64,000 nt of DNA from Candidatus Poribacteria bacterium (GCA_028821605.1 JAPPFM010000058.1:230668-294667), one strand, 5' to 3'. Numbered from the stretch's first letter, positions 50,044-59,464 are shown. A program made the numbers and translations. Notes: generated from the letters alone by a model not told the origin.

Positions 50044-51608
50044 AAGTCGTGACCGCGGCGGAAATGCGTCGGATCGATCAGGACACTATTGAAGGCATCG
50101 GCATTCCCGGTATCGTTCTTATGGAGACCGCCGGGAGTGCCATCGTCCGAGCGATTGAACGACATTATCCGACATGCCAACGGATCGGCATCTTTGCTGG
50201 CAAGGGAAACAACGGTGGCGATGGAATCGTCATCGCACGCCAACTTGCCCACGTAGGGGGCGACGTACGTATCTTCCTCGTCTCCCCACCAGATAGTTTC
50301 ACCGGCGAGGCACAGATCAATCTTCAAATTGCGAAACGTTTAGGGTTACAAATTGAGGAAATCCTAACCGATACAGGGTTTTACGACACAGGGGATGTGC
50401 CTACGACCTTAGCGAGTTGTGAACTTCTTGTAGATGCTATTTTCGGCACAGGGTTGCGTGGTGCCGTGCGCAGCCCAATCGCTTCCATAATTAATGCCAT
50501 CAATAGCCTACCTATACCCGTCCTTTCGGTCGATTTACCCTCTGGTCTGGATGCGGATACGGGACATCCATTAGGCACCTGCGTACAAGCGGATCGAACG
50601 GTAACGATAGGCTTGCCGAAAAGAGGTCTATTGATGCACCCGGGTGCTGAACTCGCTGGAAAACTGGAGGTCGTTGACATCGGCTTCCCGCAACAGGTTG
50701 TAGACGCACAAGATATTAAGGTCCACTGGACAACGGCAACACAAGCATCACAGTGGGTGCCACCACGTCCTTCCGCCTCCCACAAAGGGAGTTATGGGCG
50801 CGTGCTTGTCGTCGCTGGCTCTACAGGCATGACAGGTGCTGCGGCACTTGCAAGTGAAGCGGCTTTGCGTGCTGGTGCTGGATTGGTGACACTCGCTACA
50901 CCGAAACATCTCAACCCAATCTTAGAAGGTCTTCTGCCGGAAGTGATGACCTTACCACTGCCAGAAACGGAAGCGGGGAGTCTGGCAGTATCTGCGACTT
51001 CAGCCATTCTCGAATTTGCCGAAAAAACGAAATCTGTTCTCGCAATCGGGCCCGGACTTTCACAACATCCAGAAACAGCATCTTTCGTTCACCAACTGGT
51101 ACGTGAGAATCAGAAACAGGGGCTTGGCTTACGGATGGTCATCGATGCGGATGGACTGAACGCCCTCGCGCAAGACAGAAACATCTTCTCATTACTCGAC
51201 AGAGAGACAGTACTCACACCACATCCGGGTGAGATGGCACGGTTAACGGGTACCTCAGTGTCTACATTAGAAAAAGACAGGATCCACACTGCCCAGCAGT
51301 TTGCAAGCGAACACAGTTTAACGCTTGTATTTAAAGGTGCACCTACCGTTAGCGCGGACGCAAATGGGGGCGCGTGGATCAATTCCACAGGTAATCCCGG
51401 CATGGCAACAGGGGGCATGGGTGATGTTTTGACAGGTGTCATCGCGGGGTTGATGGCACAAGGAATTGCAAGCGAAGCGGCAGCTGCACTTGGCGTCTAT
51501 CTACACGGATTAGCGGGAGACATTGCCGCCGAAGCGTTAGGGAGGCATGGACTCATCGCAAGCGATGTCCTAAAGGCAGTCCCTCAAGCAATCGCTTCCT
51601 TGATCTGA
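50040..51608 (+). CDS. nnr: Bifunctional NAD(P)H-hydrate repair enzyme Nnr (epimerase + dehydratase)
   Basis: About 522 residues from the ATG at 50040, chosen because of the ATGA overlap and the family start MKVVTAAEMRRID; an earlier in-frame start at 50010 is less likely. The N-terminal YjeF_N domain epimerises damaged NAD(P)HX (GKGNNGGDGIVIARQL, VDAIFGTGLRG, VDLPSGLDADTG). The C-terminal YjeF_C domain is the ADP/ATP-dependent dehydratase (SHKGSYGRVLVVAGS, IDADGLNAL, LTPHPGEMARLTG, NPGMATGGMGDVLTG). Together they repair hydrated nicotinamide cofactors. All key motifs are present. Confidence 0.95.
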   Translation: MKVVTAAEMRRIDQDTIEGIGIPGIVLMETAGSAIVRAIERHYPTCQRIGIFAGKGNNGGDGIVIARQLAHVGGDVRIFLVSPPDSFTGEAQINLQIAKRLGLQIEEILTDTGFYDTGDVPTTLASCELLVDAIFGTGLRGAVRSPIASIINAINSLPIPVLSVDLPSGLDADTGHPLGTCVQADRTVTIGLPKRGLLMHPGAELAGKLEVVDIGFPQQVVDAQDIKVHWTTATQASQWVPPRPSASHKGSYGRVLVVAGSTGMTGAAALASEAALRAGAGLVTLATPKHLNPILEGLLPEVMTLPLPETEAGSLAVSATSAILEFAEKTKSVLAIGPGLSQHPETASFVHQLVRENQKQGLGLRMVIDADGLNALAQDRNIFSLLDRETVLTPHPGEMARLTGTSVSTLEKDRIHTAQQFASEHSLTLVFKGAPTVSADANGGAWINSTGNPGMATGGMGDVLTGVIAGLMAQGIASEAAAALGVYLHGLAGDIAAEALGRHGLIASDVLKAVPQAIASLI

Positions 51609-51655
51609 CATCATGAAACTATGGTCCTACAACTACAAAATACTGAGGAGGAATT

Positions 51656-52438
51656 ATGGAACTTGGATTGACTGGAAAAGTTGCAGTGATTACTGGTGGA
51701 AGCGAGGGAATCGGTAAAGGTATCGCGCGCCGTTTATGTGAAGAGGGCGCGAAAGTCGCAATTTGCGGGAGACGCGAAACGGTCTTGACAGATGCTGCTG
51801 AAGAGATCCGCACACAAACCGGTGGCGAAGTCCTCGCAACCCCTGCAGATGTAACGAAACCTGAGACGTTAGAGAGTTTTATCCAGCAAACCGCGAACCA
51901 CTTTGGGAAGATTGACATTTTAATCAACAACGCTGGTCGTTCAGCAGGTGGCGATTTTGAAACCATGAGCGACGAAGCATGGTACGATGACCTGGACCTT
52001 AAGTTAATGGGTGCTGTTCGCTGTACGCGATTGGTAATTCCACACATGAAAAACAATGGCAGCGGTAGGATTATCAACATCACGCATCCCGGAGGCAAAC
52101 AGCCCAGTGCCGGTTCCTGCCCGACCTCCGTCAGTCGAGCCGCTGGCATCGCCCTGACGAAGGCACTCTCCAAAGAACTCTTACCTCACAACATCTTGGT
52201 TAACACCGTCTGCCTCACCTCTATTAAAAGTGCTCAGGGGGAACGCGCGTGGAAAGCAGCGGGTTCACCCGGGACACTTGAGGAATATTGGGAGGAACGC
52301 GGTGCGGAGCACCCGCTTGGACGTTTAGGTGAACCGAGTGAAGTAGGTCATCTCGTCGCCTTCCTTGTCTCCGAATGCGCATCATTTATCACTGGAACAG
52401 CGATCAACATCGATGGCGGACTCTCAGCAGTCGTGTAG
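51656..52438 (+). CDS. SDR family protein with replaced catalytic residues
   Basis: 260 residues. AGGAGG precedes the ATG. The NAD(P)-binding motif is intact (GGSEGIGKG) as are NNAGRSAGG and the C-terminal GTAINIDGG. At the active site the expected S-x12-Y-x3-K reads H-x12-T-x3-R (ITHPGGKQPSAGS then CPTSVSRAAG), so Ser, Tyr and Lys are replaced. The rest of the fold, including ALTKALSKELLPHNILVN, is normal. It may bind cofactor without classical SDR catalysis or use other residues. It lies 47 bases after nnr, probably in the same operon. Confidence 0.85.
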   Translation: MELGLTGKVAVITGGSEGIGKGIARRLCEEGAKVAICGRRETVLTDAAEEIRTQTGGEVLATPADVTKPETLESFIQQTANHFGKIDILINNAGRSAGGDFETMSDEAWYDDLDLKLMGAVRCTRLVIPHMKNNGSGRIINITHPGGKQPSAGSCPTSVSRAAGIALTKALSKELLPHNILVNTVCLTSIKSAQGERAWKAAGSPGTLEEYWEERGAEHPLGRLGEPSEVGHLVAFLVSECASFITGTAINIDGGLSAVV

Positions 52439-52469
52439 CACAACCCACCATCTATGAACCGTCAAACCT

Positions 52470-52500
52470 TGTAGGGGCAGCCCTTGTGGCTGCCCTTCTT
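52470..52500 (+). terminator. REP-like rho-independent terminator after the SDR gene
   Basis: TGTAG then GGGCAGCC (52475-52482) pairs with GGCTGCCC (52488-52495) and is followed by TTCTTT. It combines the TGTAGG head of the hairpin family with a U-rich tail, so it likely ends the nnr operon. Confidence 0.75.
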
Positions 52501-52573
52501 TACAAACCAAACTGTCCTTCTTTACAAGCCATAATATCCTTTACAAGCAAAAATATCAAAGGTACTTACAAAA

Positions 52574-52996
52574 ATGGAAATCTATAAAATTTACCCTGTC
52601 CCAGCGGCAGACGCATCAACTGCCTTCCAAATTGAACTGGATCCGCGAGCAATCGCCGCAGCAGACGAACTCGAAAACAGCAGTGCCCAAGGCACCGAAA
52701 GAGAAGAAATCCTACAGAAACACCTTGGTATTGATTATGAAAAAGGTTATCAAGGTACAGCATGGGGATTGCACGGTATCTCTGAAGGATTGACACCAGC
52801 ACGCTTGGCAGTCCTGTTGGAAGCACACGGCGAATACCTCGACCCATGCGCCGAACGCGAAACATTCGACCACAGCCTAATGGTCAACGTTGAAGAAGAG
52901 TTAGCATCCCAGTTAGAGGATATCCCAGAATCCATTTTAGAGGCGATTGTTGAGGAATATAAAACTGAACTGTTAGGTGCGCAGGCTACATTGTAA
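52574..52996 (+). CDS. Hypothetical 140-residue acidic protein
   Basis: A soluble, acidic protein without a signal peptide: MEIYKIYPVPAADASTAFQI, DPRAIAAADELENSS, TEREEILQKHLGIDYEKGYQ and the C-terminal DIPESILEAIVEEYKTELLG. Composition and length look like a real gene, and codon use resembles its neighbours. I recognise no family. It lies between a terminator and a GGAAG repeat and probably has its own promoter; none is clear. Confidence 0.6.
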   Translation: MEIYKIYPVPAADASTAFQIELDPRAIAAADELENSSAQGTEREEILQKHLGIDYEKGYQGTAWGLHGISEGLTPARLAVLLEAHGEYLDPCAERETFDHSLMVNVEEELASQLEDIPESILEAIVEEYKTELLGAQATL

Positions 52997-53045
52997 ACAT
53001 ATCAGGACTTACGCAGAAAGCGAATATTCGGCTGAAGGGATAGAA

Positions 53046-53101
53046 CCCACCATCCACGCTTCCACCCTTCCAATCTTCCGATTTTGCAGGAAAGGAAGGG
53101 A
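53046..53101. repeat. GGAAG/CTTCC intergenic element
   Basis: CTTCCACCCTTCCAATCTTC followed by AGGAAAGGAAGGG, with flanking AGGACTTACGCAGAAA ... TTTTGCGTAAGTCCT arms. Those outer arms (53004-53019 and 53101-53117) form a ~15-bp inverted repeat around the element. Confidence 0.6.
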
Positions 53102-53214
53102 TTTTGCGTAAGTCCTAACATATATTTTTTCGGAACCTTTCTGGAAAGGAGGTGTGCAATCCGATAATATGATACTGCGCCTTACAAAATTGTAAGTGCT
53201 AAGGAGATTTGAAT

Positions 53215-54816
53215 ATGCTAAAAACAATCGGACGATTGAAGGCTCGCGTCCTACTGAACACAATTGCAACGCTTCTAATTGCTACCCTACTGAGTCTGAC
53301 TTCAGTTGCCTTTGCAGATGGAAATCAACTTCTATTTCACCTCGAAGATCTCAAAGACTCCGGCAGTTTGGCAGTGAAACTTCAAGACACACGCGCTGCG
53401 GTATCTAAACCTATAGCTGCACAACTCTCCGCCGAAACCCAGCGATTGTTAGATGAATATGATGGTATAAGTAACCTTTCCCCGGCTCTTGAGAAAGCAT
53501 TGCTCGACGATTTGAACCGACTGCTCCAAGTCGCCCCACTCTACGAAGCACAACACCTCGCTAATATCGAACTCAGCGAACAGACGCAGGAACTCCTTGC
53601 GCAAAACCCACAAAGCGGAGAAGCATTGGTTCGTTTAAACCGTCTCCTTCTGGCAGATGTCTATCCTTATGAGTTAGCCTTGCCTTCCGAAAAACAGAAC
53701 CCTGACGATTCAACAGGGATTGAGAGATGCCGAGAGAATTTAAGGCAGATAAAACTCGCACTCGAAAACTACCGCGCTGAGACAGACGGAGAACCACAGT
53801 GGCTCTCCGAACTGGCTCCACAATATCTGGAGGAAAAAGTGCTGCTCTGCCCTGCAGACACAACAGTAGGCATCCCTGGGGTTCTCACTGAAGATGGATC
53901 TGACCCGACACTGCCGTGTAGTTATCTTTATCAATTTCGTCCTAATCAGAAAACAGGACAGGAACTTCTGTTGAAAATAGAAGGCGATATGCTCCCTATA
54001 GTCCACTGCCAACATCATCGGCTCAATCTAAGCGTCAGTGGAAAAATCTATCGTAAGGGACCGCAGAGAAAAATTTATAATAACAGTACAGTGAAAGCCG
54101 CTGCCATCCAAATGAATTTCTCGTCAGATCTGCCCGAAGACATGCCCGCAGAAGTCAGAAAGCAACTGGAAGAGCAGCTTCTCAAAGGCGGTAATAATAA
54201 CGTAAAAAGAAACATCTTTCAACTCCAAATCAACCCATCGGACGACTTACAAACGAAACTCAAAGAACAACTCGGCGAGGCGTTTCTGGAATCACCAGAG
54301 GGGAAAGCAATACTCCAGCAATTAACGCCAACACCCACCGTGTCCATAGATCAGGAGGAATTGGCACTGCTATTGGGCAAACCGATGCCAGACATCGCGC
54401 TGACGAACCTTGCGGGGAAACCCGTTAAGTTAGAGACACTCCGCGGCAAGTTTGTCCTTGTGAACCTGTTTTCAACAGACGTTCCCACCTGCGGCCCGAA
54501 ACTAAAACAGATGGAGAGACTGCTTGCAAACTACGACGCTACCCAATTGCAAGCGGTTGGCATTAGTACGAATGATTCCGCGAAAGCAATTGAGGCGTTC
54601 AAGGCAAAACACCAACTTTCGATGCCCGTCTGGATTGATAAAAACGACCAGATACAGACGTTCCTTAATATACAGTCGCTCCTCAATAAAGAGGCATCCG
54701 AACTCCAAACGGAACTCATAACGCTTCTTTTAAATCAGGAACTCGTTATCAAAGATGTCCTTATAGATGCTGATCCACAGACGCTTTCAACGAAGATTAA
54801 GAATTTAATCAAGTAA
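53215..54816 (+). CDS. Exported protein: pseudopilin-like segment fused to a redoxin domain
   Basis: About 533 residues. AAGGAG at 53201-53206 favours the ATG at 53215 over a TTG two codons earlier. Signal peptide MLKTIGRLKARVLLNTIATL (to about residue 35). A helical region follows, then a segment (from about residue 171) with CRENLRQIKLALENY and LLCPAD, like the DUF1559/type II pseudopilin style. The C-terminal part (about 380-533) is a TlpA/AhpC-like redoxin domain (GKPMPDIALTNLAGKPVKLE, LRGKFVLVNLF) with only one Cys at the active site (Cys426 in DVPTCGPKL), so not a CxxC thioredoxin. A periplasmic location is likely. Confidence 0.75.
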   Translation: MLKTIGRLKARVLLNTIATLLIATLLSLTSVAFADGNQLLFHLEDLKDSGSLAVKLQDTRAAVSKPIAAQLSAETQRLLDEYDGISNLSPALEKALLDDLNRLLQVAPLYEAQHLANIELSEQTQELLAQNPQSGEALVRLNRLLLADVYPYELALPSEKQNPDDSTGIERCRENLRQIKLALENYRAETDGEPQWLSELAPQYLEEKVLLCPADTTVGIPGVLTEDGSDPTLPCSYLYQFRPNQKTGQELLLKIEGDMLPIVHCQHHRLNLSVSGKIYRKGPQRKIYNNSTVKAAAIQMNFSSDLPEDMPAEVRKQLEEQLLKGGNNNVKRNIFQLQINPSDDLQTKLKEQLGEAFLESPEGKAILQQLTPTPTVSIDQEELALLLGKPMPDIALTNLAGKPVKLETLRGKFVLVNLFSTDVPTCGPKLKQMERLLANYDATQLQAVGISTNDSAKAIEAFKAKHQLSMPVWIDKNDQIQTFLNIQSLLNKEASELQTELITLLLNQELVIKDVLIDADPQTLSTKIKNLIK

Positions 54817-54835
54817 TATAACCCAAATTGCCACC

Positions 54836-54862
54836 TGTAGCATAGGCTGTTAGCCTGTGGCA
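54836..54862 (+). repeat. REP-like hairpin
   Basis: TGTAGCATAGGCTGTTAGCC then TGTGGC: TAGGC pairs with GCCTG around TGTTA, with outer GC / GC pairs. The rest of 54817-55094 is repeat-like DNA with a GGGGTCCCC palindrome; no gene is supported. Confidence 0.5.
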
Positions 54863-55094
54863 TCGTAGGATATTATGAGACCGACACCGTTTCAAATGTT
54901 GGGTTTCGCTATACCTATCTCCCCGAAGGGTTCATTGAAAAACGCAACGTTGTGTATAGCGAAAATGTGCATGTGGCTTTACCGCTCAACTTGGGGTCCC
55001 CACCCGTTACTGGGAAGGGGCCTACATCCATATTTATATTTTGTTTTCCGACCTACGTTTAATTATCAGACTCACGTTTTATTAAGGTGAAAAC

Positions 55095-56510
55095 ATGTTC
55101 CTAACGCTAATTCAGAAAGAAATGATGCATCACATCTTGAGTGTCCGATTTGTCGCGCTCCTCGTGATGTGTATTTTGCTTATTCCACTCACGCTTTCTA
55201 TTAATTATCGAAACTATCAGCAAGACTTGGTGGATTACCAAGAAGCGGTTAAACTCGCGAACATCGAGGAAAAGACAGTCAACCCCAAGGCATCGCTGGA
55301 ACCGGAGATTGAAGTTTCCAAACTCTTTCTTAAACCGACACCTTTGAGCGTCTTCGCGAAGGGATTAGGAGACTCACTCCCGAGCTACTTTGGGATGACG
55401 CGTAATGGAATCACACAGGGACCACCCTCTACATTTTCTGCGCCGCTCTCCCAACTTCTGGGACATCTCGACTTCCTATTCGTGGTAGGTACCGTCTTCA
55501 GTCTACTTGCCCTCCTGTTCACATTTGATGCCGTTGCTGGGGAGCGAGAGGCAGGTACGATTCGGATTACCCTATCAAATTCCGTGCCGCGCGATATCTT
55601 TTTGTGGAGTAAGTTAATCGGCGGATACCTTGTGTTTGTTGTTCCCTTTCTGGTGTCGTTTCTATTCGGCTTACTCCTACTTGTCTGGCAAGGGTTTCCT
55701 CTTGGCGAGTCAGACATTTTTCCACGAGTCCTCAGTCTAACCCTCGCCTCACTACTCTACATCGGGGTGTTTTTTGCAATAGGAACCGTGATTTCCACCT
55801 ACTTGGACAGTGTCAAAACAGCACTCATCGTCGCCTTCACCCTTTGGGTGTTCGCCGTGCTGATTACGCCACGCATAGGATTCCTTGCAGCGAAGGTTAT
55901 CGCCCCCACACGAACTTCACAGAGCGTTTATATGGAAAAGAAAGCTATTCGAGATGATTTCAATGCGGCACTCTCTGAAGAAAAAAAGAAAATTGTCATG
56001 GAGATGCCCGCAGATGAACGAGGCACACGCATAATAGCGGGAGAGGTTGCGAACAAAGTTGATGAGCGCATGAAACCTTTTGAAGAAGAATATAGACAGA
56101 AATTTCAAGATCACGCTGACAAACTCGACCGGGATTACAAACGTGAAACAGAACAGCAAGAACAAGTGGGTGAGACGCTTTCCCGAATTACGCCAACATC
56201 ATCTCTCATCTATCTCACCACGAACTTGACACAGACGGGGAAGCGAAAAAGGAGCAATTACTTTCAAGCGGGTGAGCGTTACTATAATGAACTCCATACG
56301 GATCTGTTCAGTAAAATTGTAGATCATGCCTCCGTAAGAATGTGGAACCCGACTACCGATATCGTCAAAATTACACAGCCGCCACCTTTGGAAACCACAA
56401 CCTTAGCAGAAACGCTCCGCCAATCAGCCGTGGATGTCCTGCTGCTCTGCTTCTTTGCAGTCGCATTGACGACCGTGTCATTCCTGAAATTCTTCCGGTT
56501 GGATATCTGA
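55095..56510 (+). CDS. ABC-2 type transporter permease (DUF3526-like), copy 1
   Basis: 471 residues. TM1 (FVALLVMCILLIPLTLSI) is followed by a large soluble loop, then a block of TM helices (FLFVVGTVFSLLALLFTFDA, LVFVVPFLVSFLFGLLLLVW, LIVAFTLWVFAVLIT). A second, coiled-coil-rich external loop (about 275-420) and a last TM (LLLCFFAVALTTVSFLKFF) complete it. The signature DAVAGEREAGTIRITLSN is the cytoplasmic coupling helix that contacts the ATPase. No ATPase gene lies in the window, so it must be elsewhere. It has a close paralogue at 58055. Substrate unknown. Confidence 0.85.
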   Translation: MFLTLIQKEMMHHILSVRFVALLVMCILLIPLTLSINYRNYQQDLVDYQEAVKLANIEEKTVNPKASLEPEIEVSKLFLKPTPLSVFAKGLGDSLPSYFGMTRNGITQGPPSTFSAPLSQLLGHLDFLFVVGTVFSLLALLFTFDAVAGEREAGTIRITLSNSVPRDIFLWSKLIGGYLVFVVPFLVSFLFGLLLLVWQGFPLGESDIFPRVLSLTLASLLYIGVFFAIGTVISTYLDSVKTALIVAFTLWVFAVLITPRIGFLAAKVIAPTRTSQSVYMEKKAIRDDFNAALSEEKKKIVMEMPADERGTRIIAGEVANKVDERMKPFEEEYRQKFQDHADKLDRDYKRETEQQEQVGETLSRITPTSSLIYLTTNLTQTGKRKRSNYFQAGERYYNELHTDLFSKIVDHASVRMWNPTTDIVKITQPPPLETTTLAETLRQSAVDVLLLCFFAVALTTVSFLKFFRLDI

Positions 56511-56984
56511 CGCAACAAGCCGTGATGTCCGTTTATTGATAACCAATTAGCCTTTCCGCTTCAAGGATTCCTTGGATATACTGTTTTTTTAAAATAAAAT
56601 GCAACTTTTTTGAAACTCGTTTGTAGTAACGACAACCTCAAAATGCGCGGTGGGAATTGAAGCAATTCATTGCAACTTTTTTCGCTAACATGTGTATAAT
56701 AACCTATTAGGTCGCGCCTTCTTCTGCACAATCTAACAGATTATGCTACAAAAGGTGGCAACTTGCATTATAATAACCCAAGTTGCTACCAACGGATTTT
56801 TGGCATTCTAACACGGTTTTCAAATACTTTCTTCACCCCGTAGGGGTGCTATGTCCATAGAAAATGAGGTCTACAAACTCTTGCACTCCAGCGGAGTGCC
56901 ATGTGCACAAATAGGTGGCTTAGGTTATAATAAGGAAACGCGACTGATGACGCAAACATCTGCTTTAGAAACGGAGGAAACATA
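56511..56984. other. Intergenic region with two short hairpins
   Basis: No gene is supported. CACCCC-GTA-GGGGTG (56834-56848) and CACTCC-AGC-GGAGTG (56884-56898) are two related palindromes, each followed by a similar sequence (CTATGTCCATAGA, CCATGTGCACA). They look like members of a small dispersed family. The AT-rich segment at 56580-56720 may hold promoters that I could not fix. Confidence 0.5.
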
Positions 56985-58013
56985 ATGGAAATAAAACGTA
57001 GAAATGTCGTGTGTATACTTGTACTTTTGATAGTTTTGAGTATCTTCCCCCTTTTCGGGCTGCAAGCGGGTCCAATAGTATTTGAACGCTCAATAACATG
57101 GGTCCCCGCAGGAGATAAGTGGGATCCCTCACAGAAGGCATTGGTGCGGACAGAATTCAATGAGGGAATCTCTTACGGTTCCAAAGAATACACAGGTCCA
57201 CAAACCGTACAAGCACTGATGCACACCTTTGATGAAGCCTATAACCGCAAACATTCACGTACCATAGCGACCGTATTCTCAAAAGCGAGTATCGCTGAAA
57301 TTAAAACGGACGAAACGATGGGGATCCATAAGTGGTCAGAACTGCTTTCAAAGAAAGGTATCTCCAGCTCGTTTAAGGGTACTGAAATAGATGCACGATA
57401 CCCGCGAACAGCATGGCTTCAACTTCTTTTGGAGAGAGGCATCACCATTGAAAGCCTTATCGATTATTTTTTCTGCATGGCACACCGGCATCAGTTGGCA
57501 TTCCTTGAGGATAGTCCGCATCTCTGGAAAACCGAGATTCACGGTACTGCAGCAATAGATGCATGGGAAACCTATAAAGCCGATTATATTGATCGATTTG
57601 TAAGATACTATACTCGGAATTGGAAAACCCCAGCAGAAGCCACTGCGAAACGGATAGAAACTACAAGGGCACGGATAGCAGCCTCTAAGGCGAGAGTAGA
57701 AGCCACCAAGGAAAGGATAAAGGCACAGATAGAAGCTGCCGAAAGTAGTATCCCAAAAGCACCTAACGTTCCAACAATCCCACAGGTTCCGCAGCTCCAC
57801 AGCAAAATTGAAGAGATCACGCTTTCACCCCTACGGAGCCTTGTGAATCAATTAGAACAGACAGTAGAAGATTTAGAGCGTCAAAACAGATCGGACGCAG
57901 CGGAGCAGGTCAAAGAGGTGTTGGAACACATCAAGAAGATTCTGGAACGTGACAAAACGCCTAACGAACCAAACCAGAATATGAAAAGGACATCCCGCTA
58001 TCCGCCTTTGTAG
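56985..58013 (+). CDS. Exported coiled-coil protein with RYPPL tail, copy 1
   Basis: 342 residues. A signal peptide (VVCILVLLIVLSIFPLFG) is followed by a conserved core (GPQTVQALMHTFDEAYNRKH, ARYPRTAWLQLLLERGITIE, HRHQLAFLEDSPHLW) and a long coiled coil (ETTRARIAASKARVEATKER, then VEDLERQNRSDAAEQVKEVL). It ends KRTSRYPPL. AGGAGG precedes the ATG. No family is recognised. It sits between two paralogous permeases and is paralogous to the gene at 59639, so the permease plus exported protein unit was duplicated. Confidence 0.7.
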   Translation: MEIKRRNVVCILVLLIVLSIFPLFGLQAGPIVFERSITWVPAGDKWDPSQKALVRTEFNEGISYGSKEYTGPQTVQALMHTFDEAYNRKHSRTIATVFSKASIAEIKTDETMGIHKWSELLSKKGISSSFKGTEIDARYPRTAWLQLLLERGITIESLIDYFFCMAHRHQLAFLEDSPHLWKTEIHGTAAIDAWETYKADYIDRFVRYYTRNWKTPAEATAKRIETTRARIAASKARVEATKERIKAQIEAAESSIPKAPNVPTIPQVPQLHSKIEEITLSPLRSLVNQLEQTVEDLERQNRSDAAEQVKEVLEHIKKILERDKTPNEPNQNMKRTSRYPPL

Positions 58014-58054
58014 GAGAAAGATAGGTTTTGTCCATTGCATAAGGAGCACGCTAA

Positions 58055-59464
58055 ATGTTAATGACGCTAATTCAAAAAGAGATGATGCATCATATTCTGA
58101 GCGTCCGGTTCGTCGCGCTCCTGTTGATGTGTCTCCTGCTTGTTCCGCTCACCCTGCACATCAATTACCGCAATTACCTTCAAAACCAAGTCAATTATCA
58201 AGAATCCATCAAACTATCGGGCGCAGAAACCGAAGAGAAACTGCCAGATTCCCCAGCCCCGGACCTGGAAGTTTCCAAACTCTTTCTTGAACCGACACCT
58301 TTGAGCGTCTTCGCGAAAGGTTTAGAAGAATCGCTTCCCAGTTACCTTGGGATGACACGCAACGGTGTAAAGCAGGGGTCAACGTCCGTTGCAGAAGCCC
58401 CTCTCTCCTCCGCTTTAGGGAACCTCGATTTTCTGTTCGTTGTTAGCACTGTCTTCAGTCTACTTGCGTTGTTGTTTACGTTTGATGCCGTCGCAGGCGA
58501 AAAAGAGGCTGGAACGCTTCGGATAACTCTGGCAAATGCCCTACCACGAGATTTGTTCTTGTGGAGTAAACTAATTGGTGGATATATCGTGTTTGTTGTT
58601 CCTTTCTTAGTATCGTTTCTCTTAGGTTTACTCCTGCTTGTCTCGCAAGGGTTCCCTTTGGGTGAATCTGACATCTTTCTACGTGTGTGCAGTTTGACCT
58701 TAGTCTCGTTGCTCTACATCGGTGTATTTTTTGCGATAGGAACAGTAATTTCCACTTACTTAGATAACTCTAAGACAGCCCTCATTATTGCCTTTACCGT
58801 TTGGGTGCTTGCCGTGCTGATTGCCCCACGCGTTGGGTTTCTCACTGCTAAACTCATTGCACCGACACGCGCGATTCAGAGCGTCCACATGGAAAAAACT
58901 GCGATTCGCAATAATCTTAATGCAGAAAAGGAACAAGTGCTTGGCAAAAAAATAACAGAAACTTTAGGGACTTCGTTTAGTCTCAACGAGACTCTCCCAA
59001 AAATCAAGGAACTCAGGGAACCGATTGATGCCGAATATCGACAGAAGTTTCAGGAGCAAGTTGAGAAACTCGAACGAGAATACCAGCGTGAAAAAAAGCG
59101 GCAGGAATCGGTTGGAGAAACCTTTTCTCGAATCACTCCCACATCTTCCTTGATTTACCTCGCCATGAATTTAGCCGAGACCGGGAAAATAAAAAGAAAC
59201 ACCTATTTTCAAGCGGGTAATCGTTATTACATTCAGCTTGAAGAAGAGTATTTCAGTGAAATTACGGACGATGACTTTGCGACAATGGCGCGATTCGTAT
59301 CTGGTAAAACAGAACCGAATAAGATTGCCCCGCCGCCAGACATGGCGGAAACGTCTTTATCAGAAACTCTCCGCCACTCCGTGGTGGATCTACTGCTGCT
59401 CTGTTTTTTAGCAGTGGTGTTGACGACCGTGGCTTTTCTGAAATTTTTTAGATTGGATATTTGA
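58055..59464 (+). CDS. ABC-2 type transporter permease (DUF3526-like), copy 2
   Basis: 469 residues and a close paralogue of the gene at 55095, with the same order: TM1 (FVALLLMCLLLVPLTLHI), loop with EVSKLFLEPTPLSVFAKG, TM block with DAVAGEKEAGTLRITLAN, coiled-coil loop and a last TM ending KFFRLDI. AAGGAGCACG precedes the ATG. The first ~50 residues and the membrane parts are nearly the same as copy 1, while the external coiled coil differs most, which suggests different external partners. Confidence 0.85.
   Translation: MLMTLIQKEMMHHILSVRFVALLLMCLLLVPLTLHINYRNYLQNQVNYQESIKLSGAETEEKLPDSPAPDLEVSKLFLEPTPLSVFAKGLEESLPSYLGMTRNGVKQGSTSVAEAPLSSALGNLDFLFVVSTVFSLLALLFTFDAVAGEKEAGTLRITLANALPRDLFLWSKLIGGYIVFVVPFLVSFLLGLLLLVSQGFPLGESDIFLRVCSLTLVSLLYIGVFFAIGTVISTYLDNSKTALIIAFTVWVLAVLIAPRVGFLTAKLIAPTRAIQSVHMEKTAIRNNLNAEKEQVLGKKITETLGTSFSLNETLPKIKELREPIDAEYRQKFQEQVEKLEREYQREKKRQESVGETFSRITPTSSLIYLAMNLAETGKIKRNTYFQAGNRYYIQLEEEYFSEITDDDFATMARFVSGKTEPNKIAPPPDMAETSLSETLRHSVVDLLLLCFLAVVLTTVAFLKFFRLDI

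Noticed and set aside
54875..55090. 71-codon ORF before the first permease
   Set aside because: It covers repeat-like DNA and has no recognisable features or ribosome site.
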